A DNA stretch of 64,000 nucleotides from Trichodelitschia bisporula (Eukaryota > Ascomycota > Dothideomycetes > Phaeotrichales > Phaeotrichaceae): the NCBI GenBank assembly GCA_010356995.1, contig ML996708.1, forward strand, positions 310,001 to 374,000, in the 5' to 3' direction. Under the pieces are notes generated by a model that worked only from the letters and a program-made list of their open reading frames with translations, was not told the DNA's origin and did not search any database. The position numbers were made by a program, and so were the translations under genes. How positions within the stretch are numbered: the stretch's first letter is position 1; each line of letters begins with the position of its first letter. Positions 35,468 through 45,073 of this stretch are shown in pieces.

Positions 35468-36458
35468 TGCTTTGTAACATGACAAAAACTACGGGACCAA
35501 TGAACACCTAAAAAAAAAAGTTGGGTTACGAAATCTACGGCGTTAATTCATTTCATGCGGACGGAAACTTTGTGGATGATATCCCCCCCCTTTGTGGTTG
35601 TACAACTGATACTGATGAATCACAATTGGCTTTTTGGTTATGCGACTTTTCCTTTGGAACCTTACTGCTCTGGCGGAATCAGATCTGCCATCTCCCATTG
35701 CTCATCTCTCTATCTCTCTCGCTGTTATCCCCATCTCACTGACCCCACCGCCGCCGCCACGAATTGTAATATATATCTGTTTTTGTACTCCGCGCGGCAG
35801 CATCACCACATCACACACCCCAGTTCCCTTATCAAACTCTATATCCTCTTCACGAGCCTCACGTGGAATGGTATTGGCAGGAAACAGCGAATCTCGCTAC
35901 CGGTGGGGAGGTTTGGCTTTTTAAAAAGGGAAGGGGAAGAATATTCCACAGGCTGCGTCATCGGCGCGGATTGCATGGAAGGGCATCCGCCGTCCGATTT
36001 GGTATTTTGTAGCCTAGTAAGCGCTTTGCACGCTGTTTTTCAACGAAAATAAAAATCGAGAATAACACCACCGTGCCTTCCATCCATTTGCCTTGTGCAT
36101 CGCATCCCAGAGCATCGCATCCTCCCCTCCTCACCCGCTTCGTCCTCCCAGCCCCCACGTCGATCCACGCCGCGAACACCTCCGCCCCCATTTCCCCGGA
36201 ATCCCTCCTTGGAACCCCGCAGCCCTACATACACGCCGCAGCATAAAAATACATGCGTTTCACCCCAACCCGCCGCACCATTGGGCATCTGTTTCTCCCT
36301 TCCCCGGCGACGCACCCCCCCCCCCCCCGGCGACGCACCCGACACGCTGATCGGGCGCTTGGCGCAAGGTGGGGGTTTCGGTGGGGTTGGAAGTTGAGCG
36401 TGGAAGCGCGAGCAAGACGGTGAGGGAAGGCTCGATGGGAGCGAAGTGAGCAATAGCA

Positions 36459-36518
36459 GAGTTGATATCAAAGGTATAGAAGAGCTGATATCAAAGGTAT
36501 ATCCGGAGTCGATATCAC
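36459..36518. repeat. direct repeats centred on GATATC
   Basis: Two 23-bp copies, GAGYTGATATCAAAGGTATA plus three bases, start at 36459 and 36482, and a third partial copy (GAGTCGATATCA) starts at 36506. The near-constant 23-24 bp spacing is about two helical turns. Confidence 0.7.
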
Positions 36519-37540
36519 GTGCCCCCAGCCTCGCGCCAACATGCACTTTACACCAAACTCCCAGCCTCGCAGCATCACGCCGCATCACGCCCAGCCGCGC
36601 GGCGTAGTACGCAGTTCGCAAAAGGCAACCTTCCAGAACGGCGCACGGCACAAAGGCGGCAACCTTCCAGAACCGCACGGCCTCGGGGCCTGATCCCCAC
36701 CCCTCGCCGCGCATCGCCGCGCATCACATCGCAGCTGTTGCTGATCCCGCAGATGCGCGACCCGGGGAGCCTGGTGTGCGGGTACGGGGTTGAGGGGTTG
36801 AGGAGGTGTGGGAGGTGCGGACGCTGCGGACGGGGACAGGGAGGTGATGGCTGCATGGGGGCGAGTCAGTGGCTGCCCAGGAGGAGGGGAAGGAGCGGTT
36901 GGCTGCAGGATCGTGGCCGGGTGCTAGTGGGGGACTTGGCTGGTTGTGTTGGGGGTTTGGGATCTTGTGGCTTTGATGTTTGGAGGGTGCGAGGAGTGTG
37001 TTACCTGTGCCGTGCTGGTATGGAGAGGGTGGGAGGTGGTGGGGGCTGGGACGAGGCGGGGCGTGGAATGTTCTGCGCCTTCCATTCCGGCTTCCATACG
37101 CCTTCCATTTCCGCCTTCTACGCGCCTTCTCTTTGCAGCCAGTGGCGTGTGTGATGTGGTCGCCGTGCCCGGGCCGTCGTTGGCTGGGAGCGATCGTCTT
37201 CGTGTGGCTGGGCGGGACCGCATGCGGTGGCATCCCTGCTGCGATCCCGGTCGGGATGCCGATGGGAGTGTTCACTGGACCGGTGGGTGTTGTTGACGTC
37301 AAGGAAGAGGCACTGGAGATACCGATACATGCTATTTGGGTAATGTAGTTCAGCCTGTCATATAGTTTAGATTGCACGTCGTTCGACCCCAGCCGTGCGT
37401 CCAAGGCCGCTGGTGCAGATCGCGGAATCCCGGTCTCAAGGCGAGATTGGATATCACGACTTCAAATTGCGCTGCCAGGCATGCTCGTTGTCGTGCAGGC
37501 CGAATTCAAGGCCGGAATGATGGCATGGTGGATCCAGCCT

Positions 37541-37677
37541 CGCCGACTTCATATCCGAACCTCACACCCCCGCCTGCGGTTCCTATTCGTTGAACTTCCC
37601 TACCTTTGGCGAGATATCGCAACATCTATACCTCCGTGGCCCTCCTCGCCAGGCTTCCAGAAGTACTCGTTGAAGGC
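37541..37677. repeat. diverged duplication, copy A (left part)
   Basis: About 75% identical by eye to 38022-38160 without indels over more than 100 bp (shared blocks ATATCCGAAC, CCCCGCCTGC, CTATTCGT, TTCCAGAAG). Copy A is interrupted at its right end by the MITE at 37678-37773 and resumes at about 37774 (ATCGTCAGCGTGGC). No coding capacity is visible; it is probably a relic of an older repeat family. Confidence 0.7.
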
Positions 37678-37773
37678 CCAAGGGCTACCCGAAAAAGTCA
37701 TATCCCCCTCTCACCAAATTTTAGCAGAGGTCTAGTCGCCGGGGTGGACACGACTTTTTCAACGAGCCCTTGG
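37678..37773. mobile_element. MITE-like hairpin element 1 (96 bp)
   Basis: Terminal inverted repeats: left arm CCAAGGGCTACCCGAAAAAG, right arm (reverse complement) CCAAGGGCTCGTTGAAAAAG, both followed by GTC-type sequence; the interior is about 45 bp. The same arm occurs in element 2. No clear target-site duplication. It lies inside duplication copy A, and copy B lacks it, so it was inserted after the duplication. Non-autonomous DNA-transposon derivative; superfamily unknown. Confidence 0.75.
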
Positions 37774-37848
37774 ACGGGATCGTCAGCGTGGCTTCCTCGT
37801 CATCTCCTGCACCCGGGCTCGCCGTCCCATATTTCTGCGGAGCAGAGA

Positions 37849-37945
37849 CCAAGGGCTAAGCGAAAAAGTCGTGTCAGGCATTCATCTGTAGCCTCTAACA
37901 AAGGCCGGGAGGGAGGTGACACGACTTTTTTCGGGTAGCCCTTGG
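37849..37945. mobile_element. MITE-like hairpin element 2 (97 bp)
   Basis: Left arm CCAAGGGCTAAGCGAAAAAG then TCGTGTC; right arm, read on the other strand, CCAAGGGCTACCCGAAAAAA then GTCGTGTC. The arms are the same family as element 1, which lies 75 bp to the left. No open frame and no certain target-site duplication. Confidence 0.75.
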
Positions 37946-38021
37946 AGCCAGCTTCATGCCTATCGTCTCCCTCGTGATGGTACGTTGCGCATGTACGGAG
38001 TAGGCTGATAACTTGACTCCG

Positions 38022-38178
38022 GCGATGTAATATCCGAACTTCACATCCCCGCCTGCAGCTACTATTCGTCCAACCCCTTAACCTTTCATGATATAGCGAA
38101 GCGTTTATACGTCCGTAGCTTACTTCGTCGGCTTTCCAGAAGCACGCATCGAAGACCTCATGATCGTCGGCGTGGCCG
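38022..38178. repeat. diverged duplication, copy B (empty site)
   Basis: Matches 37541-37677 and continues straight into GATCGTCGGCGTGGC, which in copy A lies beyond MITE 1 (ATCGTCAGCGTGGC). It therefore shows the pre-insertion arrangement. Differences are a mix of transitions and transversions, so age rather than RIP alone explains them. Confidence 0.7.
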
Positions 38179-39734
38179 GTCTGTTGAGGCCTGTCCCTTG
38201 CCTACACCACTTAATTCCAGCATTGGAGTTCGCCGGGGTAGACGATCCCCGAGCTGAGATGTAGCCCGGACGAGAAGCTGGGAATGTGGCTGGTGGGAGA
38301 TGAGGAGGTGGTAAGGATGTGTTTACGGCAAGGATTCAGGGCGGAGGTGCTCGGAGGTGACTTGAGCCTAGGGAAGGCACCATCTGGCCGGCATGGCAAA
38401 CGTCCATGGCAGCTTCCCCTGAAGTTTCGGCCCAGTTACCCGCAATTCGGCTCCGTCGATATGACGGCAAGTGCGAATGGTGCTGAATAAGAACTCAGAC
38501 CACTTGAGAAAGATTCAGCTTAGCCGGTCGATGTCTTGCATTTCATACAGTCATTCACTGCATTATCCACAAGCAAGCGTCTTGCCTCAACGCCACGGAA
38601 CTAGGTTGTGAATGGGCCATTGATCTGTACATGTCTAGGCGGTACTGGTGCCGTGCGGCAGAGGACAATGGATTCCGTTGCATTGCGCAGGAAGTGAGGA
38701 CGGCGTGCCGGAACTTAGAAGCTCCAGGCTAGAAAAGTCCATGGACAATGATATAAAATGGCAATCGCTGAACAATCGCTGTACAATTGTATTAGCAGAA
38801 GCCAGTGAATGGATTCATGAACATACCTTATGAACCACTTCCCCATACCACCACTCCAGTATCACCATCCACACCACCACCTCACCATCACCAACATCAC
38901 ATATCACCAACACACACAGCACACATACAGATCATGATTACAATCCTATACTACAATCCATCATCCCCGAAGTATTAAATCAACCCCATTACCGGCACAC
39001 CCTCCCTCGATCACCCCCTAAACCGTGTCCACGGACCATCAGCCCCACAGCCCCACTCCCTATCACCAACCACCAACCAGTCCATTCTACTAGCTTGATG
39101 CAAGATATCATGGATGGGTAAGCAGCGCGGCAAAAAGCAGAGCAGAAAGGCCATAAAAGACTGACAATCGCGTAGATTACGAGTTAAGGAGTCCGAACCT
39201 CGAAATTGTGCGCGGGATATCGACAAAGAAGAAGCTATGAATAACAAGAGGGTACAAGCAACGGCCCCTGAACTTGAAGCGAGAGACAATAGCGCATGGC
39301 TTCCCCGCGAGGAGTCACCAACGTCGTCAGACCGTTACCCGAAAACGAAGTAGTAAGAGAAAGGGAAAGAATAATGTACCGACACACTCTCGAAACGCCA
39401 TATCAACCATCAGACCCCCCCATGCAGAAGTCCAATGCAGAAACCCATGCGTCGAGGGCAAAAGAATTCGGAAATTCCCCACCCCCCATCATGAACACAA
39501 GCGGACCGGAAACCCATACCATTTTTCTCGCGCCACCTGACCCCAGACCCATGAGAGAAAATCAAACTTTTCGCTCGTAAAACAGCATCACGAAGGTATG
39601 GGGCCCAGGTGATTATAAGAAAACCCATGCATGTGACAAATGCTGTACAGGATATATCCTCCGCTCTATGTAAGGCCCGTCCCAATGAAAGATTCGCACA
39701 TGTTTGTCCAAGCCACGTCGCAACAGCTGACTGC

Positions 39735-42700
39735 TTAATTGCCATCAGCCGCCTTAGCCGGCTGCGCCTTAGAGACAGCGGGAGACGAGGCAGTCGAAGG
39801 AGGAGACTGGACGTCATCGGGACCTTCACCAGAATCAAGACCGGCAAGAGCACTGCAAAACAGATTAGCCGAGGATCATAAACTCGCAACGATGGAATCT
39901 TACCTGTACGCATTCATATGCGCCGTGGACTCCTTCTCCTTGACAGGAGGAGTGCCAGTACGCGACGAGGCACCAGACTCGTTGCCATGGGCAAGGGGAC
40001 CCAGGCCACCACGACGACCGCTGTTCGTCCGAGACCCGAGCAGTGAGTTGGGACCGAGGGACCCCGAAGGCGCACCAGAGCTGCGAACACCACGAGCGAG
40101 CTTCTTCAAGTCATCTGAAGCGACCTCATTGCCGCGGTACTGTTGAGCAGGCACGTGCTGCTGGGAGAACGACCGACCATCGCCGCGACCCTGCTGAGGA
40201 CGGTTGCGGTTCTTCTGGGCCTCCTGTTGAATCTGAGCCGCAGCATCAGAGCGAATCTCCTGCAGAGTCTTGGGACCCTTGAGATTGTCCTTGGTCTTCC
40301 ATCCGCCCTTACGGAGTTCAATCGTGTCGAGAAGCATGAAGTACATGCGGCTGGGAAGGCCCGCAGTGTCCATGATCGACTGGATGCGATGGAAGTAGGT
40401 GTCCATCATAGCACGACCGTTTTGAGCTGCGTCCATGGTAGAACCAATGGTACGAAGAAGCTTGACCAAGCTCTCAATGGCTGACTCATCGGGAGCGCCT
40501 TCGAAGTTGAGGAGCTTCATAACGCACTCGTGCATGATGCGCATGGTCAGCATACCCAGCTTGTAGAGTTCACCGATGAACTGGATCAAACCGAGACCGC
40601 GGCGCTTGGCTGCAGCCGCGACGTAGTACTCGTCCGACAGCATAGTGACCTCACCGGGAGCAGCCTCGTTCTCCGGCTTGTCCGGAAGGTTGATCTCCCA
40701 ACCGCGCTCGAATTCCTCTTGACAACGGTTAAGGAGGTATTTGCGGAACAGAGCACCGCCAACGACAACATTGTCCGACCGGTCGCGAACATTCTCGTCA
40801 CGAATCTCAGGACCCATGTCCTCCAGCATGCGCTTGCAGAACTTCGCGTACATGGACGCCCAGTGAGCTTCGTCACAGGCCTTCTCGAAAGTCAGCTGGA
40901 TGACTTGGCGAAGCGTGCGACCGTCGGTTTCATCCTTGGACTGCGAAGCAATGACCAGGATGTCGTTGGCCAATTTGTCGAACTTCTCCGGAGTCATCTT
41001 GTTGAGCGCAGACTTCACCTTACGCTGCACCATGTCAGGAGCCATGTGCGTACCCGGGAGGGCCGGTTGAGTAGGTCCAGAGAACACGCTCGGAGGCTTC
41101 CAGCCAGTCTGCGAGACCTCAAGGGGCTTCAGGTCTTGACCAGCGGTGAGAGGCATGGCCTTAACCAGCTGGGATTCCTGCTGAGAGTTCGGACCACCAC
41201 GGCGGCTGCCACGACCGCGCGAGCTGGCATTCCGAGAGGAATTCATGCCGCCACCTTGCATAGGCATGTTCTGAGACGAGCTCGAGCGCGACATCATGGG
41301 AGCACCCATGCCGAAAGGCGCACCACGGCCACCAGCGAAGTTGGAAAACGGGTTGCTAATGGGACCGCCACGCGAAGAAGTGCCCTGCTGTGAAGCCTGG
41401 AAACGCTGTTCAGACGTCGTACCGGCAGGAAGAGTGCGCAAAGCGCCACCAAAGTTGCCCATAACTCCACCAGGCATAGGCATGCCACCACCCGGGCGTG
41501 AGTTCTGGCGACCAGGGGCAGCCGACGACGGACGAGCAGATGCGGGCCGAGAAGAGTCGGAGGTATCGCCCAAAGTCTCCTTGACGACACGATCCCAGTC
41601 GAGTGAGGGCTTCTCCCGGAAAACGTCCTTGAACTGGAGAAGGAAGTTTTTGTCGTACTGACGACCACGGCCGCTCTTGCTAGCCTGGTTGAGGGCAGGA
41701 TTGGGCGAGCTGACACCCTGCGGATAGATCGAGACCTCCTTTTGGACCTGCAAGAATCTAGCAGACTGCAAGGACTGCATGCCGGCGGTGGGTTGAGCTG
41801 GCTCCACGGGCTTGTTTGTTTCTAACTTGAGTGCCGCAGGCTTAGGCTTGCTCACAGCAGTAGGCTTCTGGGCAGTCGTGGGGGATTCCGTAGGAGTCTC
41901 GGTGGTCGTAGCAGTGGCTCCAGGACCAAGGTTAGACTTCTTCAGGGAAGCAAAGAGCTTGGCACTCTCAGCTTTGGCCTCCGGAGTGTCCTCTTGACCC
42001 TTTCCGGCTTCCTTGGCAGCCTCCAAGGCCTCAGCCTCCCGCTCTTGACGCTTAAGCTCCTCATCGAGCTTCGCCTGTGCCTCTTTCTCCTTCTCGGCCT
42101 TCTCAGCCGCCTCAAGTTTCTTCTTTTCCTGATACTTGCGCTCACGCTCCTCGTCTTCGCGCTCCTGAGCTTCAAGTTCAGCAATCCAGCGCTCGTCTTC
42201 CTCTTCTTTCTTGAGGCGCTCCTCCTCTGCCTTCGCCTTGGCAGCTTCTTCCGCCTTTGCAGCTTCATCAGCGGCCTTCTTGGCTTCTTCTTCCTTTTTG
42301 AGACGCTCGGCCTCTTCTTTCTCCTTGGCCTCCTTTGCGGCAGCCTCTTCCTTAGCTTTGGCTTCCGAATCATCCTTCTTCGGAGCTGCATCGTCTTCCT
42401 TCTCCTTGGGAACCTGAGCAGCTTGGCGCTCGATTTGCTCGCGGAATTCACGCTGCTTTTCCTCGGCCGACTTTGCGTGGCTATCCGCGCGACCATGCTG
42501 AGGTGTCGTGGACCCTACACGAAGGGGAGTGGCAGAAGGCGACGGAATCCCGGCTCCAGAGGTGACAACTGGAGGCGCACGCGGTTGAGAGGCGGCAGGT
42601 CCAGGGCCAGAGCCCATCTTCTTATGAAGATCAATGATATTGCCTTCAGTATCCTTGATCAGAATAGCTTTGCTCTTCTTGGGCTCCGGACGGGAAAATT

Positions 42701-44122
42701 GCGGTACCGACTGCGCCGGGCTGCCAGCCGTCGCCGGGATCTGGGGAACAACAGATACCGAAGCAGGAGTGAGAGGGTGACCCAAAGTGGAACCAGGGCG
42801 CTCAGGCCCAGTGGAGGAGCCGGTGCGAGACATGCTGGCGGCATGCGGGCCGTTGTAGTGCTGGGGCAGATAAGGCACATGAGGGGTGCTGTAGCCCACC
42901 CGAGGAGACGGCGGAGCACCATACGGCATGTTGGGACCAGGCTGGTGCATCGTATAGGGCTGATACGCAGCGTAGAAGTTAGGGTCGAATGCCGGAGGAA
43001 GATACATTCCCTGACCCTGTATGGGAGTTAGCTTGTTGCCTGGAGAAGCACCAGTAGACTCGAGATGAGCCCAGAAGAGATTCCGGGATCCAACGCCCGG
43101 AGCAACTTCTACGGAAGATGAGAAGGTAGGGCCTACCTGGTTGGGCATCTGAGGATACCCGAAATGCTGAATCGGCGGACCGGCTCCCATGTGGCCCTGC
43201 TGCTGCTGGAGAACAGCGTTCGCCATGGCCGGGCTCCGGTTCGCCTGATAAGGAGAAGAGTTGGGACCCGGGCGAATAGGGAGCTGAGCACCAGGATACT
43301 GCTGAACGTTTGAAACCGAGCGCTGAGACATGTTCAGGCCAGGGCGGAACGGCTGCGGGGAGCCACCGACACCAGGGCCAGCGAACGGAGGGTTGAAGTT
43401 CCGCTGCCGGTTATTGGGAACGAACCCACGACCCATGCCACTGCTCATGTCACTGTGTGCCGACTGCGACGACTCGCGACGCAGGTGTTGGCTCTGCGGC
43501 ATTTGACCAGCCGGACCTTGAGGCATTGCGTTGGGACGAAGCTATTGAGAAGTTAGTAAAGCGACAGTTAAAAATGTGGAAGCGAACGTACCGTTTGATC
43601 ACCACCGTCAGAGCCGGGGTGACTACCGAAGTTGACAGTGCCCTGAATGACGGCCGGAGGACGACCACCGCTCGCTTGCGGGATGGGAGAAGGCGAACGA
43701 GCAACGCGCGAACCTGGGTTCATCTGCAGAGTGCTGTTCTGAAGAAGAGGCGATGCGCCCGTGGCAATCTTTCCGAAGGCGATAGGCGGACGCGAGTTCG
43801 CGACAGATCCACCGTTTGGAAGGTTGACAGACGATTTGCGACCGTGAGACGGCGCACCGTTGGCAACAGCACCGCTGTTGACAATCGGAGGAGGGGCGTT
43901 GACAGTAGGAATGGCCGGCTGAACTGGGCCCTTGCCGTTCACCGGAGACACAGAGTTGACTTTCGCATGGTTTGCGCCACCGTACCCGGCACCCTGCGGC
44001 GGAGTGCTGGACGCAATGGAGGGCTGAGCGTTGGTCGACACTTTGCCTGCGTTCGCAGCGCGAGCGGCGGCCGGACCTTGAGCGGATTGTGGGATGTTAT
44101 TGTTCTGAATAGAGCTCGTCAT
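39735..44122 (-). CDS. TIF4631: translation initiation factor eIF4G
   Basis: Three exons on the minus strand: 44122-43592, 43541-39904 and 39852-39735 (introns 50 and 51 bp); 4287 nt, 1428 residues. The last exon encodes SALAGLDSGEGPDDVQSPP and an Ala/Pro/Lys-rich end. The N-terminal half is Pro/Gln/Ser-rich and disordered; about residues 540-720 are a Lys/Glu/Ala-rich charged region likely to be helical (KAKEEAAAKEAKEKEEAER). The eIF4E-binding motif YxxxxL-Phi is present as YDKNFLL near residue 802. The MIF4G domain, which binds eIF4A, covers about 1014-1250 (ALNKMTPEKFDKLANDIL, VIQLTFEKACDEAHWASMYA, GLIQFIGELYKLGMLT). RGR/RGG patches flank it. No MA3 domain, as usual in fungi. It scaffolds the cap-binding complex. 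An in-frame ATG 55 codons upstream (44287) could extend the N-terminus. Confidence 0.95.
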
Positions 44123-44863
44123 TACAAGCTGTCTGGTGGCAATGAAGTCCGTGTGGATGCGCAGGTTGTAAGATGGCGAGAGAACGGGTTGAGGGTTTGT
44201 GGTAGGAAACAGGCGAAGACTGTTATCCGGTTTGAAGTGAAAGGGATTCGTAGGGAAGCGTGTAAGCGTGTAAGCGTGTGAATTCAACGGTCGCAGACCT
44301 GAAGTCGTAGCGGGTCGTGAAATTACAAGCGTACAGCTGAACAGATGGATGTGGGTTTGGGGTGAATGAAGGTGTCAAGAAAACCAAGGGAGTGGCTTTT
44401 TTGACAGTGAGTGTGCGAGGTGGATGAGTTGAGGAAGAGAATGGAGAAAGGTTGAAGAGGAGAGGGTTTTGGTTGCGGATGGGCAACCTGTGGGTTGGTT
44501 GTGTTGGAGCCGGAGGCTTCTTGGGTGGTGGCCAAGACGAAGAGTGCGCAGGACACTTCTCTGTGACGCGAGATCCGAATATTTTTCCGCTTTCCGCGCG
44601 ATGGGGGAGTCGGCGGAGGGAGGGGGAGGGAGGGCTGCTTGGCAGGCAGGAGCGACTTCAGCAGGTGAATGCGAAGTGCCTCTGTTCTAAATCTTGCGAT
44701 TAAGAATCCCGAATCCCAAGTTGAGATGGGATGGAATAGCAACGGGGGGGAGGGGGGAGTTGGGAGGAGAGAGAGGAGGAGGGGAGGGTGGTGGGATTTT
44801 CTTGCGAGTAGGGTCCTTTCACTTTCTGCCCATCTTGCCAAGGCCTCCCTTGTCTGTTCAACC

Positions 44864-44930
44864 CGTGTGTGTGTGTGTGTCGTCGCCTTTGGGTCGCACT
44901 CTTCGCGTTCGCTTCTCTCTCTCTCTCTCT
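44864..44930. repeat. GT and CT microsatellites
   Basis: GT run at 44864-44880 and CT run at 44913-44930, upstream of eIF4G. Confidence 0.8.
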
Positions 44931-45036
44931 GTTCCGCAAGGCCTCTTCTTTTTTGAAGAGTGGCTCCTTTTACTTTCTGCTGGCGAGTGGTCATGATACC
45001 TCTCCCTCTGACGCTATAATCTGTATCTCTGTCTCC

Positions 45037-45073
45037 CTCTCTCTCTCTCTCTCTCTCACTCACTCACTCACTT
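45037..45073. repeat. CT microsatellite followed by CACT repeats
   Basis: CT dinucleotides (45037-45056) pass into CACT tetranucleotides (to 45073). Read on the minus strand this is a GA-rich promoter tract of the eIF4G gene. Confidence 0.85.

Larger units (their letters stand above)
35468..39734. other. intergenic with repeats and MITEs
   Basis: About 4.3 kb. It starts with the homeobox 3' region, then strongly strand-biased GC-rich DNA (36.0-37.3 kb) with a poly-C run near 36320, three GATATC-centred direct repeats, two MITEs, a diverged duplication (37541-37677 plus 37774-37797, against 38022-38178) and CCA/ATC-rich low-complexity DNA at 38840-38960. No gene can be supported; long frames at 36040-36714 and 36724-37404 (minus) are shadows of composition. 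Confidence 0.5.

Noticed and set aside
36040-37404. two minus-strand frames of 224 and 226 residues
   Set aside because: Strongly biased GC-rich DNA; His/Pro/Thr/Arg low complexity and no domain.
37541-38178. RIP as the cause of divergence between the two repeat copies
   Set aside because: Differences by eye include many transversions, so RIP is not demonstrated.
40530-41393. 287-residue plus-strand frame inside eIF4G
   Set aside because: Antisense to the conserved MIF4G domain; Arg/His/Leu-rich shadow composition, no motif.
41994-43031. 345-residue plus-strand frame inside eIF4G
   Set aside because: Antisense to the Lys/Glu-rich region, which reads as Leu/Phe/Ser on the other strand and mimics a membrane protein.
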